From Prevotellaceae bacterium UBA2744 (GTDB lineage: Bacteria; Bacteroidota; Bacteroidia; Bacteroidales; Bacteroidaceae): a DNA stretch of 64,000 nt. The notes beneath the pieces were generated by a model, which was given only the letters and a program-made list of their open reading frames with translations, was not told the DNA's origin and did not search any database. The position numbers and the translations under genes are program-made. The DNA lies in assembly GCA_002353575.1 (NCBI GenBank), contig DEJQ01000008.1, positions 9,508 through 73,507 on the forward strand. Reading direction: 5' to 3'. Positions 33,470 to 43,352 of the stretch are shown piece after piece. The first letter of the stretch is position 1, and each line of letters begins with the position of its first letter.

Positions 33470-35347
33470 ATGACAAATGGTAACATCGGGGTTACGACCG
33501 AGAATATCTTCCCCGTAATCAAAAAGTTTCTCTATAGCGATCATGAGATTTTCATCCGCGAGATAGTAAGTAATGCCGTGGATGCCACTCAGAAACTGAA
33601 GACGCTGGCAAGCAAGGGCGAACTGAAGGGCGAGGCAGGCGACCTGACAGTGAATGTCAGCATTAACAAGGAGGCTGGCACGTTGACTGTCAGCGACCGC
33701 GGTATAGGTATGACTGAGGAGGAGATTGACAAGTATATCAACCAGATTGCCTTCTCGGGTGCAAATGACTTCCTGGATAAGTATAAGGAGGATGCCAATG
33801 CCATCATCGGTCACTTCGGACTGGGCTTCTACTCCTCATTTATGGTGAGCAAGAAGGTAGAGATTATCACGAAGAGCTGGCAGGAAGGTGCCAAGGCCGT
33901 GAAGTGGTCGTGCGACGGCAGTCCTTCATTCACTATCGAAGAGGTGGATAAGGCTGACAGAGGTACAGACATCGTGATGTATATCGATGATGACTGCAAG
34001 GATTTCCTTGAGGAGTACAAGATAGGTGAACTGCTGCGCAAGTACTGCCGATTCTTGCCTGTGCCAGTCAAGTTCGGCATGAGAAAGGACTGGGTGGATG
34101 ACCCTGACAACAAGGACGAGAAGGGAAATCCGAAGCGCAAGGAAATTGAGGTAGATAATATCATCAACGACACCACCCCTCTGTGGACTAAGAAGCCAGC
34201 CGACCTGAAGGACGAGGACTATAAGGAATTCTATCGCAAGCTGTATCCGATGAGCGACGAACCGTTGTTCTGGATTCACCTGAACGTAGATTATCCGTTC
34301 AACCTGACAGGTATTCTGTACTTCCCGAAGGTGAAGAGTCAGTTCGACCTGCAGAAGAACAAGATTCAGCTGTATTGCAACCAGGTGTTCGTGACCGACT
34401 CGGTAGAAGGTATCGTGCCTGAGTTCCTCACCCTGCTCCACGGAGTAATCGACTCGCCGGACATCCCGCTGAACGTTTCGCGCAGCTACCTGCAAAGCGA
34501 CCAGAACGTGAAGAAGATTTCAACCTACATCACTAAGAAGGTGAGCGACCGACTCGCCAGCATCTTCAAGCAGGACAGAAAGCAGTTTGAGGAGAAATGG
34601 GACGACATAAAGATTTTCATCGACTACGGAATGCTCTCTGACGAGAGTTTCTATGACAAAGCAAAGTCGTTCGCCCTGCTGAAAGACACTGAAGGCAAGC
34701 ACTACACATACGAGGAGTACCAGACTCTGATCAAGGACAACCAGACCGACAAGGACGGCAACCTAATCTATCTGTATGCTCAGAATCGCGACGAGCAATA
34801 TACATACATCGAAGCTGCCCATGCGAAGGGGTATAGCGTGCTGATAATGGACGGACAACTCGACCCGGCTATGCTTGGAATGCTGGAGCAGAAGATGGAG
34901 AAGACACGATTCACCCGCGTGGATGGCGATGTAATCGACAAACTCATCGTAAAGAGCGACGAGAAGAAGGAGGAACTGCCTGAGGAAGAGAAGAAGTCGC
35001 TGACGGAAACCTTCAAGAATGCTCTGCCAACCATCGAGAAGACTGAGTTCATGGTTGATGCACAGCCACTGGGAGAAGGTGCAGCGCCTGTCATAATCAC
35101 CCAGAGCGAGTATATGCGAAGAATGAAGGAGATGGGACGGCTGCAGCCAGGTATGGCATTCTACGGCGAGATGCCTACGATGATGAATCTGGTACTGAAC
35201 ACCGATCACCCTCTCATCAAGCAAAGCATCAAGGACGCTAAACCAGAGGTGGTAAGTCAGCTTATCGACCTGGCACTGCTCGGAAACGGTCTGCTACGCG
35301 GCGAAGCACTGACCAAATTCATCAAGCGTAGTGTGGATCTTATCTAA
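33470..35347 (+). CDS. htpG: Hsp90-family chaperone HtpG
   Basis: 625 residues. The GHKL ATP site is built by EIVSNAVDATQKL, DRGIGMTEEEID and GHFGLGFYSSFMVS (about 25-130). The middle domain has the NVSRSYLQ block with the catalytic Arg, and the C-terminal dimer domain follows. It assists protein folding in stress. It has a TGACA/TGTCA dyad and -24/-12-like promoter shared in design with clpC, with no TAnnTTTG element. Confidence 0.95.
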   Translation: MTNGNIGVTTENIFPVIKKFLYSDHEIFIREIVSNAVDATQKLKTLASKGELKGEAGDLTVNVSINKEAGTLTVSDRGIGMTEEEIDKYINQIAFSGANDFLDKYKEDANAIIGHFGLGFYSSFMVSKKVEIITKSWQEGAKAVKWSCDGSPSFTIEEVDKADRGTDIVMYIDDDCKDFLEEYKIGELLRKYCRFLPVPVKFGMRKDWVDDPDNKDEKGNPKRKEIEVDNIINDTTPLWTKKPADLKDEDYKEFYRKLYPMSDEPLFWIHLNVDYPFNLTGILYFPKVKSQFDLQKNKIQLYCNQVFVTDSVEGIVPEFLTLLHGVIDSPDIPLNVSRSYLQSDQNVKKISTYITKKVSDRLASIFKQDRKQFEEKWDDIKIFIDYGMLSDESFYDKAKSFALLKDTEGKHYTYEEYQTLIKDNQTDKDGNLIYLYAQNRDEQYTYIEAAHAKGYSVLIMDGQLDPAMLGMLEQKMEKTRFTRVDGDVIDKLIVKSDEKKEELPEEEKKSLTETFKNALPTIEKTEFMVDAQPLGEGAAPVIITQSEYMRRMKEMGRLQPGMAFYGEMPTMMNLVLNTDHPLIKQSIKDAKPEVVSQLIDLALLGNGLLRGEALTKFIKRSVDLI

Positions 35348-35422
35348 GCAGACTGACAGAAAAGAATAAAAAGACTTTGCCGGAATAATAAAACGACTGC
35401 GTTTTTCGTTATATATTTTTGT

Positions 35423-37843
35423 ATGAACGAATTTCGCGAACATATTATAAAAGTAAAGAGAGGCCTCGCAGCTATTCTCTTTGCTTTTTGTTTTATAATA
35501 GTATGCAGGGCACAGAGCGTAATCATCAAAGGAACTGTAGTAGATGACAAGAAGCAGCCTGTTGAACTGGCTCAGGTGAGGGTGGAAGGTACTGCCAACG
35601 GTGGTGTGTGTGACCTGAAGGGACGCTTCCGTTTCGTTGCCGAGTCGTCCGATTCCGTTGTAGTCGTAGCATCGATGGTTGGATATGAAACAAGAAAGAG
35701 AGTACTGAAGAATCCGCAGGATTCGGTGACAGTTTCCTTTATGCTGCTGCCCCTTGGATTCGAACTGGGCGAGGTGGAAGTGAAGGAAATACGCCGGCAG
35801 ACTAACACGATGACTGACGTGAGCATCCGCGACATGAAACACATGGGAAATGCCAGTGGCGGAGGTGTGGAACAGGTGATTGCTACGCAGGCCGGTGTGA
35901 GCACACACAACGAGATGAGTTCGCAGTATAATGTGCGAGGGGGTTCATTTGACGAGAACTCTGTGTATATGAACGGCATAGAGGTGTATCGTCCACTGCT
36001 CATCAGAAGCGGACAGCAGGAAGGACTCAGCATCATCAACCCCGACATGGTAGAGAAGGTGAGTTTTTCAGCTGGCGGATTTGATGCACGATACGGCGAG
36101 AAGATGTCGAGTGTGCTGGACATCACATACAAGAAGGTGAAGGGATTCGAGGGCAGCGTGTCGGCAAGTCTGCTGGGTGCCAGCGGCTATGCCGGTTACG
36201 GAACTGATAAGTTCTCGATGATTCACGGCATCAGGTATAAAACTATGAAAAACCTGCTGAGCACGCAGCAGACAAAGGGTGAATATGATCCGCGCGATTT
36301 TGACTACCAGACTTATATAAGCTGGAGTCCAAACAGCCGATGGACCTTCGACCTGATGGGTATCATCTCACTCAACGACTACAATTTCAAGCCGAAGGAC
36401 AGAGAGACGAGATTCGGCACGTCGGAGAACACGAAGGACTTCAAGGTGTATTTCGACGGACAGGAGAAAGATAAGTTCCACACATACTTTGGCGCTTTCT
36501 CTACGACATACAAGTTCAACCCGATGAATTCACTGACATTCAACCTGTCGGCATTCAAGACGACGGAACGCGAGAAGTACGACATCAGCGGACAGTACTG
36601 GCTGAGTCAGTATGGTGAGGAAGAAGGCGGACTGGGTATCGGCACATACATGGAACATGCACGCAACCGACTGAATGCACAAGTAGTGAATGCAGGACTG
36701 ACAGGCAGGACACGACTGACGGCGCACGACTTAAGGTATGGTGCACTGATGAAGTTCGAGAAGGTAACTGAGTCGATGCGCGAATGGGAATTCCGCGACT
36801 CGTCGGGCTACTCACTACCCCACACCGACAACCGTGTTGATCTCATATATAATATGGTGTCGAAAAACGAGGAAACAAGCCGACACCTGGAACTCTTTGC
36901 ACAAGACACTTGGAGAACTGAAACGAATAAGGGCGAGATAGTGCTGAACTACGGTGCCCGACTGACCCACTGGAGCTGGAACAAGGAATGGCTGGTGAGC
37001 CCGAGAGCTACCATTGCATTCATCCCGGCAAAGATACCCGACCTGGTGCTGAGATTCTCTACCGGTCTGTATTATCAGACTCCATTCTACAAAGAGATGC
37101 GAGATACTACTACCGTGAACGGGAATACGATAGCCTTCCTGAACAAAAACATAAAGTCGCAGCGCTCAATCCACTTCCTGCTGGGAGCAGAGTATAAGTT
37201 CAGAGTGAACCGAAGACCCTTTAAGCTGACTGCCGAGGCATACTACAAGGCCCTGAGCAATCTGATTCCGTACAATATTGATAATGTGCGCGTAATCTAC
37301 TACGGCGGTAACATAGCCAAGGGATATGCCGTAGGACTCGATCTGAAATTGTATGGAGAATTCGTGCCGGGAACGGACTCGTGGGTAAGCGTAGGACTGA
37401 TGAGGACACAGGAGAAGATAAACGGGGCTGACAAGTGGGTGCCACGACCAACCGACCAGTTACTGAACCTCTCACTCTTCTTCTCTGACTATTTTCCGAA
37501 TACAGACCGATGGAAAATCACCGTGCGCGGACATTATGCCAGCGGCCTGCCATTCGGACCGCCCCACTCCGGACGCGAGAAGCAGGTATATAGGATGAAA
37601 GCCTACCGAAGAGTTGACGTAGGCCTGTCGTTCCGACTGCTGAACAACGAAGACCGTCATGTGCGTACTCGCGGACTCGACATCTTCAGAAATATATGGC
37701 TGGGTGTAGATGCCTTCAACGTACTTGGCATCAACAACGTGAATTCGTACTATTGGATTACTGACATCACTAACAATCAGTATGCAGTGCCGAACTATCT
37801 GACAGGACGACAAATCAATGCAAGGGTGCTGTTCGAATTCTAA
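35423..37843 (+). CDS. TonB-dependent receptor with carboxypeptidase-like N-terminal domain
   Basis: 806 residues. Signal peptide (about 1-32), a carboxypeptidase-regulatory-like beta sandwich (about 35-115, IIKGTVVDDKKQPVELAQV), a plug with SSQYNVRGGSFDENSVYMNG, and a 22-strand barrel whose last strand ends ARVLFEF. It imports a large or scarce solute through the outer membrane with TonB energy. No SusD partner follows, so it is a lone receptor and not a PUL pair. The upstream TATTTTTG (35414-35421) touches the ATG, so that element cannot serve this start in the usual way. Confidence 0.88.
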   Translation: MNEFREHIIKVKRGLAAILFAFCFIIVCRAQSVIIKGTVVDDKKQPVELAQVRVEGTANGGVCDLKGRFRFVAESSDSVVVVASMVGYETRKRVLKNPQDSVTVSFMLLPLGFELGEVEVKEIRRQTNTMTDVSIRDMKHMGNASGGGVEQVIATQAGVSTHNEMSSQYNVRGGSFDENSVYMNGIEVYRPLLIRSGQQEGLSIINPDMVEKVSFSAGGFDARYGEKMSSVLDITYKKVKGFEGSVSASLLGASGYAGYGTDKFSMIHGIRYKTMKNLLSTQQTKGEYDPRDFDYQTYISWSPNSRWTFDLMGIISLNDYNFKPKDRETRFGTSENTKDFKVYFDGQEKDKFHTYFGAFSTTYKFNPMNSLTFNLSAFKTTEREKYDISGQYWLSQYGEEEGGLGIGTYMEHARNRLNAQVVNAGLTGRTRLTAHDLRYGALMKFEKVTESMREWEFRDSSGYSLPHTDNRVDLIYNMVSKNEETSRHLELFAQDTWRTETNKGEIVLNYGARLTHWSWNKEWLVSPRATIAFIPAKIPDLVLRFSTGLYYQTPFYKEMRDTTTVNGNTIAFLNKNIKSQRSIHFLLGAEYKFRVNRRPFKLTAEAYYKALSNLIPYNIDNVRVIYYGGNIAKGYAVGLDLKLYGEFVPGTDSWVSVGLMRTQEKINGADKWVPRPTDQLLNLSLFFSDYFPNTDRWKITVRGHYASGLPFGPPHSGREKQVYRMKAYRRVDVGLSFRLLNNEDRHVRTRGLDIFRNIWLGVDAFNVLGINNVNSYYWITDITNNQYAVPNYLTGRQINARVLFEF

Positions 37844-37886
37844 ACCAAACAGTAGAAAGACATTTTCCAAAAATAAACCAGTTTAT

Positions 37887-37917
37887 TTTGTATTTCGCTC
37901 GCTTACTCGTATCTTTG
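37887..37917 (+). promoter_or_regulatory. Promoter TTTG-N19-TATCTTTG for pgk
   Basis: TTTG at 37887-37890 and TATCTTTG at 37910-37917. The 20 bases TTTATTTTGTATTTCGCTCG (37882-37901) are identical to the promoter of tRNA-His at 63655-63674. A 9-bp inverted repeat overlaps the -33 box. Confidence 0.8.
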
Positions 37918-37967
37918 CACGTAGAAAGAGATTTCACTATTTTGTTTAATATAAAAACGTTTTTATT

Positions 37968-39236
37968 ATGACTATCCAAGAGTATAATTTTGCTGGCAAG
38001 AAAGCAATTGTACGTGTAGATTTCAATGTTCCTATTCAGGAAGGTAAAATTACAGACGACACTCGTATCCGTGGCGCATTGCCAACTCTGAAACTCATCC
38101 TTGAGAAGGGCGGTTCGCTCATCATCATGTCTCACATGGGTAAGCCAAAGGGCAAGGTAAAGCCAGAACTCTCACTGAAGCAGATTGTGCCTGCTGTCAG
38201 CGAAGCACTGGGTGTACCAGTACAGTTCGCAGAAGACTGCCAGAAGGCTGACGCTCAGGCTGCAGCCCTGAAGCCGGGAGAAGTGCTCCTGCTCGAAAAC
38301 CTCCGCTTCTACCCAGAAGAGGAAGGCAAGCCAGTAGGCGTAGAGAAAGGCACTCCTGAATATGACGAGGCTAAGAAGGCTATGAAGGCAAGCCAGAAAG
38401 AATTTGCAAAGAAGCTGGCTTCTTATGCAGACTGCTGGGTAATGGATGCATTCGGAACTGCTCACCGTAAGCATGCTTCTACAGCTGTCATCGCAGACTA
38501 CTTCGACAAGAACGACGTAATGCTCGGTCTGCTCATGGAGAAGGAAGTACAGGCTGTTGACAACGTGCTGAAAAACATCAAGCGCCCATTCGTAGCTATC
38601 ATGGGCGGTTCGAAAGTCTCTACAAAGATCGGTATCATCGAGAACCTCCTCGGCAAGGTTGACAAGCTCATCCTCTGCGGTGGTATGACTTATACATTCA
38701 TGAAGGCTCACGGCGGTAACATCGGTAACTCAATCGTTGAGCTCGACAAACTGGACGTAGCTCTTGGCGTAGAGGAAATGGCTAAGAAGAACGGCGTAGA
38801 ACTCGTTCTCGGCGAAGACTCTGTATGCTGCACAGGTTACGACTTCTCAACTTTCTCTGTTAAGCCAGGCGCCCAGATTAAGACTTTCCCATCAAATGCC
38901 ATCGAAGATGGTTGGGACGGACTCGATGCCGGACCAAAGAGCCGCGAGAAGTTTGCAAAGGCTATCGAAGGTGCAAAGACCATCCTCTGGAACGGTCCTG
39001 CAGGTTGCTTCGAATGTGAAGAATTCACTCCAGGTTCACGCGCTGTAGGTGAGGCTGTAGCAAAGGCAACTGCTGAAGGCGCATTCTCACTCATCGGTGG
39101 TGGCGACTCTGTAGCCTGTGTAAACAAGTTCGGACTTGCTGACAAGGTATCATACATCTCTACTGGTGGTGGTGCTCTGCTCGAGGCTATTGAAGGCAAG
39201 GTGCTCCCAGGTATTGCAGCCGTTAAAGGAGAATAA
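37968..39236 (+). CDS. pgk: Phosphoglycerate kinase
   Basis: 422 residues. N-terminal VRVDFNVPIQEGKITDDTRIRG, GGSKVSTKIGIIENL, and the C-terminal nucleotide motif GGGDSVACVNKFGLADKVSYISTGGGALLE are all diagnostic. It makes ATP and 3-phosphoglycerate in glycolysis. It is preceded by a consensus promoter. Its terminator lies inside the signal-peptide codons of the next gene. Confidence 0.97.
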   Translation: MTIQEYNFAGKKAIVRVDFNVPIQEGKITDDTRIRGALPTLKLILEKGGSLIIMSHMGKPKGKVKPELSLKQIVPAVSEALGVPVQFAEDCQKADAQAAALKPGEVLLLENLRFYPEEEGKPVGVEKGTPEYDEAKKAMKASQKEFAKKLASYADCWVMDAFGTAHRKHASTAVIADYFDKNDVMLGLLMEKEVQAVDNVLKNIKRPFVAIMGGSKVSTKIGIIENLLGKVDKLILCGGMTYTFMKAHGGNIGNSIVELDKLDVALGVEEMAKKNGVELVLGEDSVCCTGYDFSTFSVKPGAQIKTFPSNAIEDGWDGLDAGPKSREKFAKAIEGAKTILWNGPAGCFECEEFTPGSRAVGEAVAKATAEGAFSLIGGGDSVACVNKFGLADKVSYISTGGGALLEAIEGKVLPGIAAVKGE

Positions 39237-39260
39237 GCATTGATAACAAACAAACTACAC

Positions 39261-40262
39261 ATGACAACAAAGACCTTAGCCTTCATGGCAAAGGTTTTTG
39301 TTGTCTGTTTTTTAACCCTCGCCTGTTCAGGAAATAAAGAACAGACGAAACAGAATACAGACGATTCGCTAAGCATAAGGCTGGCTGTTCTGCCGGTGGT
39401 GGATTGTCTGCCATACTATTATGCAACTGACGAAGGCATCTACGACTCACTCGGTCTGCACGTGAAACTGCTGACTTATGGAGCTGCGATGGATGCCGAC
39501 ACAGCCTTCTGCAAAGGACACGCCGACGGAATAGTGACCGATATGGTGAAAGCTTGCATATGGAAAGGTGCAGGCGACAGCGTGAAGGTAGTGATGAGCG
39601 GAGAGCTGAAACTTTATCTGATGACAGCATTCAGCGCACGAATCAGACAGACAAGCAGCCTGAAGGAAAAGATAATCGGCATAACCCGCCACTCTGCGGT
39701 CGATATGTTTACCGACGAATTCCTTTGGCAGGCACGATTCGTTTCAACCGACTTGAACAAACCACAGATAAACAACCTGTCAATCCGCTGTCTGATGGTA
39801 GATCAAAATCAATATGACGGTGCCGTAATGCCAGAACCATTTGCATCGGAATGCGAGGCAAGAGGAGCAAGACGCATAAAGAGTACGGACGACCTGGGAC
39901 TGACACTCAGTGCCGTAGTAATGCGCGACAGTGTATTGAAGACACATAAAGATAACATACGCTTGCTGAAGGAAGGCTATAACATAGCCGTGGAGAGGAT
40001 AAACAAACTGATAGGGGACTATCAGGCAGAGGTGAACGACACAACACGCCTGTATGGAGAACCAGAAGCCCCTACCCTGATGAGTTACCTGCCACAGGAC
40101 ATGAGAGTAGAAATACCTGACTCGCTGGTGCAGTACCGCAAAATGGGCAAGGCAACTATGCCTAACGATTCAACCCTGGCCCGTGTGGTGCGCTGGTGTA
40201 AAGGACGAGAACTGCTGAAGAAGGATTTCCAGGCAAGTGACATTATTTACAAAAAAGAATAA
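39261..40262 (+). CDS. ABC-type solute-binding lipoprotein (NitT/TauT/THI5-like), orphan
   Basis: 333 residues from the ATG at 39261; the earlier ATG (39240) would lengthen the N-terminus unusually. A signal peptide ends in the lipobox LACSG, followed by a type II periplasmic binding fold of the SsuA/THI5 class (AVLPVVDCLPYYYATDEGIYDSLGL). The family brings sulfonates, nitrate or thiamin precursors to an ABC importer, but no permease or ATPase lies nearby. The first 15 codons overlap the pgk terminator hairpin. It is followed after 5 bases by a TPR protein. Confidence 0.75.
   Translation: MTTKTLAFMAKVFVVCFLTLACSGNKEQTKQNTDDSLSIRLAVLPVVDCLPYYYATDEGIYDSLGLHVKLLTYGAAMDADTAFCKGHADGIVTDMVKACIWKGAGDSVKVVMSGELKLYLMTAFSARIRQTSSLKEKIIGITRHSAVDMFTDEFLWQARFVSTDLNKPQINNLSIRCLMVDQNQYDGAVMPEPFASECEARGARRIKSTDDLGLTLSAVVMRDSVLKTHKDNIRLLKEGYNIAVERINKLIGDYQAEVNDTTRLYGEPEAPTLMSYLPQDMRVEIPDSLVQYRKMGKATMPNDSTLARVVRWCKGRELLKKDFQASDIIYKKE
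39263..39313 (+). terminator. pgk terminator hairpin lying inside the next gene's signal peptide
   Basis: Arms 39263-39280 and 39288-39305 (18 positions, one mismatch and one G-U) surround a 7-base loop, with TGTTTTTT following. The same bases encode MTTKTLAFMAKVFVV of the lipoprotein. Confidence 0.7.
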
Positions 40263-40267
40263 CAGAC

Positions 40268-42364
40268 GTGAACAGGACTCTTGCAGAATATATAAATAAC
40301 CTGAAAAACCAGCTATACGCAATAGAGAACTGGGAACTCTCAGAAGCCGTGGAACAGATAGCCGAGACATATAAGGCTATGCTACAATTCATGGCTAACG
40401 GAGTAGAAGACCCTAATGCCAACAAGATGCAAAGACAGTTGTGGACTCAAGCTATGGCTTTGCAACAGAGGTTGCTCAGACTGAAAAGACTGAAGGAAGC
40501 ACCAAACTGCAAGTACAGCACTATGCAACGGGAGGTGCAGAACCTGGACATAAACAATCTGCTGACACGACTGGAACTGAACGACGATGCCGACCGAGAG
40601 GAAGAAGACATCGTGAAGCTGTTCAAGTGGACTCTGACAAGCGATCAGTGGAAGAGTGCCGACTACGAGGTGATGATGCAACTGCTGACATCGGGCGACG
40701 TAAGCGACAAGGCCAAAGCTGTGATGATTGCAGCTGTAGGACTGGCTACTCTCGACTTCATGGACGAAAGGAAAATGATGCTCCTGCTCGACGCCTATTT
40801 GACAGACAACAAGGAAATCAGCATGAGAGCCCTCGTGTGTCTTATCCTTGCTTTAAGAAAAGATCAAAGCGTAATAGGAATGTATCCCGAAATAGCAAGC
40901 CGATTGGAGATTTTCTGTGAAGATGACGGTTTCGTCCAAGACTCTTACACAATACTTATGCAACTGCAGATGAGTTCGCTGACTGATAAGGTATCAACCA
41001 AAATACGCGAAGACATAATGCCAAGCATCGTCAAGGGAAGTACCATGCTGAAAAAACAAATGGGCATGCTGGAGATAAGCGAGAAGATGACTGAGAACGG
41101 TGAAAACCCCGAATGGCTGAAAACAAATGCCGAAGACGACAGCAAGGCTGAGGAGAAGATGCGCGAGATGACCGATATGCAACTGAACGGCGAGGATGTG
41201 TATATGGCTACGTTCTCGATGCTGAAAGGCTACCGTTTCTTCAACGAAACAGCACACTGGTTCTACCCCTTCACTACCGATGACCCTGCACTGAAAAGCA
41301 TGAAAGAGATGATGGGGAATGAAAACGGGCGTTTCATCAGGGCTTTGCTCAACAATTCACCATTCTGCAATAGTGATAAGTTCTCACTCTGTCTGCTTAC
41401 GAACTCACTGGGTATGGGCGGATTCGGTTCCATCGCACAACAGATGGAAGCCCAAATGGCTGACATGGACGAGGAAGAAAAATCGGCTATCCTTGACGAA
41501 AAAACAAATCGGAAGCATAAAAGAAGTCATTACAGTAGGAGCTTCATTTTCGACATTTACCGATTCCATTATATATATGGTTACAGGAACGAATTCTATA
41601 ATCCGTTCGTAGATGCTCAGCAGAATCTGTTCAGCCCGATGCAAATAGTTCCTTTACGCAACCTGACAAACCATAGCAGCCTGCTACTGGAACATGCAGA
41701 ATTCCTTATGCGCAAGGAATATTACCAAATGGCACTGAAGGAGTTTATGTTCTACAGCAAGACAAACGAAGCCACAGCCGAACTATATCAGAAGATAGGA
41801 TTCTGCCAGCAGAAAATGGGGAACTGGGAAGCCGCAAAGCAAAACTACATCATGGCAGACGGAATCAAACCCAGTTCGAAATGGACATTGTCTCATCTGG
41901 GTAAGGTAAGCATAATGTCAGCGGACTACAAGACTGCGATGGACTGCTACAACCAATTATGTGATATGGACGAGGAGAATATCCACTACCTGCTCAGACT
42001 GGCAGAGGCTCAGGCTAAACAAAAGCTGATGAACGATGCCATCAGCACCTTGTACAAGGCTAATTATCTGTCGCCAAACTCTGACAAAGTGCGTCGTCAG
42101 CTGGCTCTATGTCTTATGCTTCATAATGAGAGAGAGAAGGCAGTCACCTTTATGGATGATGCCATAGATAAGGGTGTGGCATATATGGTCATGGGCAAAA
42201 ATGCAGAGGCATACACCAATCTGAAGGAAGCATATTCAAAGGCAAAAGACAGAAAGGATTTTGCACAGCAACTGGAACAGGCTGTTCAGCCATATTATGA
42301 GGCTGCAATGCTGAATTTACAACAAACAGAACTCTTGTACGACTGTGTAATCACAGAATTGTAA
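40268..42364 (+). CDS. TPR-containing protein of unknown function
   Basis: 698 residues, no signal peptide. The N-terminal half is helical and charged with no motif I recognise. From about 470 onward tetratricopeptide repeats are clear (EHAEFLMRKEYYQMALKEFMFY, AELYQKIGFCQQKMGNWEAAKQNYIMADG, and a third near DYKTAMDCYNQL), ending with a dimer-like helix. TPRs bind protein partners. It starts 5 bases after the solute-binding lipoprotein stop, so the two may work together. The role is unknown. Confidence 0.75.
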   Translation: MNRTLAEYINNLKNQLYAIENWELSEAVEQIAETYKAMLQFMANGVEDPNANKMQRQLWTQAMALQQRLLRLKRLKEAPNCKYSTMQREVQNLDINNLLTRLELNDDADREEEDIVKLFKWTLTSDQWKSADYEVMMQLLTSGDVSDKAKAVMIAAVGLATLDFMDERKMMLLLDAYLTDNKEISMRALVCLILALRKDQSVIGMYPEIASRLEIFCEDDGFVQDSYTILMQLQMSSLTDKVSTKIREDIMPSIVKGSTMLKKQMGMLEISEKMTENGENPEWLKTNAEDDSKAEEKMREMTDMQLNGEDVYMATFSMLKGYRFFNETAHWFYPFTTDDPALKSMKEMMGNENGRFIRALLNNSPFCNSDKFSLCLLTNSLGMGGFGSIAQQMEAQMADMDEEEKSAILDEKTNRKHKRSHYSRSFIFDIYRFHYIYGYRNEFYNPFVDAQQNLFSPMQIVPLRNLTNHSSLLLEHAEFLMRKEYYQMALKEFMFYSKTNEATAELYQKIGFCQQKMGNWEAAKQNYIMADGIKPSSKWTLSHLGKVSIMSADYKTAMDCYNQLCDMDEENIHYLLRLAEAQAKQKLMNDAISTLYKANYLSPNSDKVRRQLALCLMLHNEREKAVTFMDDAIDKGVAYMVMGKNAEAYTNLKEAYSKAKDRKDFAQQLEQAVQPYYEAAMLNLQQTELLYDCVITEL

Positions 42365-42439
42365 ACCACAAAAGAAAATATGACATATCACATATAAATG
42401 ATATGTCATAATAACAAATTATTCATTCTGTATGTTTTC

Positions 42440-43255
42440 TCAGAACATAATCTCATGGAGACTATGTCCGCGAACGAATTTGCTTATGTCGATATGTCCG
42501 CGGACACCACGGGCCGAACCGTGACCGGTGTATTGCCATATAACGAAGTCATCATTGTTATACAGAGTCGGTTCGACGTCAGTATAGCGGGCAATCATGA
42601 ACTTATATTTACCCACAAATTTTGTTCGGGCAAAATGCTGGTTATAGAATTTCTGACCAGTATATATCATAGGTTTTCTACCACATTCCTTCTCTACCAG
42701 AATAAGCAGTTCGCTGAGCCGTTCCATATACTGATAAATAGACACTCGGCGAGCCAGGACTTCTACGTCTATAATCGGGATGAGATCCTGATGATTACCA
42801 CGAATCACACTACGGAAATTCTCGAACTGTTCGCGTGCGCTATAGTTGCCACGGAAGAAATGATAACTGCCAATCTTGAATCCGACACGTCGAGCTTCAC
42901 TATAGTATGTTGAATACATATTATCCTGGTTGTTTGCACCTTCGGACGCTTTCAGATACAGATAACCTGCATGAGGATCGGTAGCAAGAGCATCGAAATT
43001 CACACGCCCCTGATAGTGGCTGATATCAAATCCGTGCAATCCTTCACCACCCCTTACTGCCAAGCGAGGTTTATCAAGTGGTTTTGTATAGTGGTCAGGA
43101 CGAGGTTTTGCAGGTTCCGGATCAGGGTCAACAATACCATATATCATAACACGTGCCACATCCTTCTTGTTCTTTTCTTTCTTTGCAAAAACACTTACGG
43201 CAAAGAGAAAAAAAAACATGAGCAAGAGCGTTCTCAGTGGAAATCTACAATTCAT
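42440..43255 (-). CDS. GH25 muramidase (lysozyme-like), secreted
   Basis: 271 residues. Signal peptide (about 1-24), a basic/proline-rich linker (25-68) and a GH25 barrel with GFDISHYQGRVNFD, KASEGANNQDN, SYHFFRGNYSA, PIIDVEVLAR (catalytic Asp and Glu) and FVIWQYTGHGS. It cleaves the glycan backbone of peptidoglycan, either for wall turnover or against neighbours. It has its own -7 element TATCTTTG (43285-43292). A second GH25 lies at 48616. Confidence 0.88.
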   Translation of the reverse strand: MNCRFPLRTLLLMFFFLFAVSVFAKKEKNKKDVARVMIYGIVDPDPEPAKPRPDHYTKPLDKPRLAVRGGEGLHGFDISHYQGRVNFDALATDPHAGYLYLKASEGANNQDNMYSTYYSEARRVGFKIGSYHFFRGNYSAREQFENFRSVIRGNHQDLIPIIDVEVLARRVSIYQYMERLSELLILVEKECGRKPMIYTGQKFYNQHFARTKFVGKYKFMIARYTDVEPTLYNNDDFVIWQYTGHGSARGVRGHIDISKFVRGHSLHEIMF

Positions 43256-43284
43256 TCAGAGGAAACAAAAATGTTAATTATTCG

Positions 43285-43333
43285 CAAAGATACATATAAA
43301 TCTTAACGTTCTAAATTTTTATGACTATTTTTG
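43285..43333. promoter_or_regulatory. Divergent -7 elements for GH25 and nudC
   Basis: Minus strand: TATCTTTG at 43285-43292, 30 bases before the GH25 ATG. Plus strand: TATTTTTG at 43326-43333, 20 bases before the nudC ATG. Confidence 0.6.
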
Positions 43334-43352
43334 TAAAAGATTTTTCAGGCAA

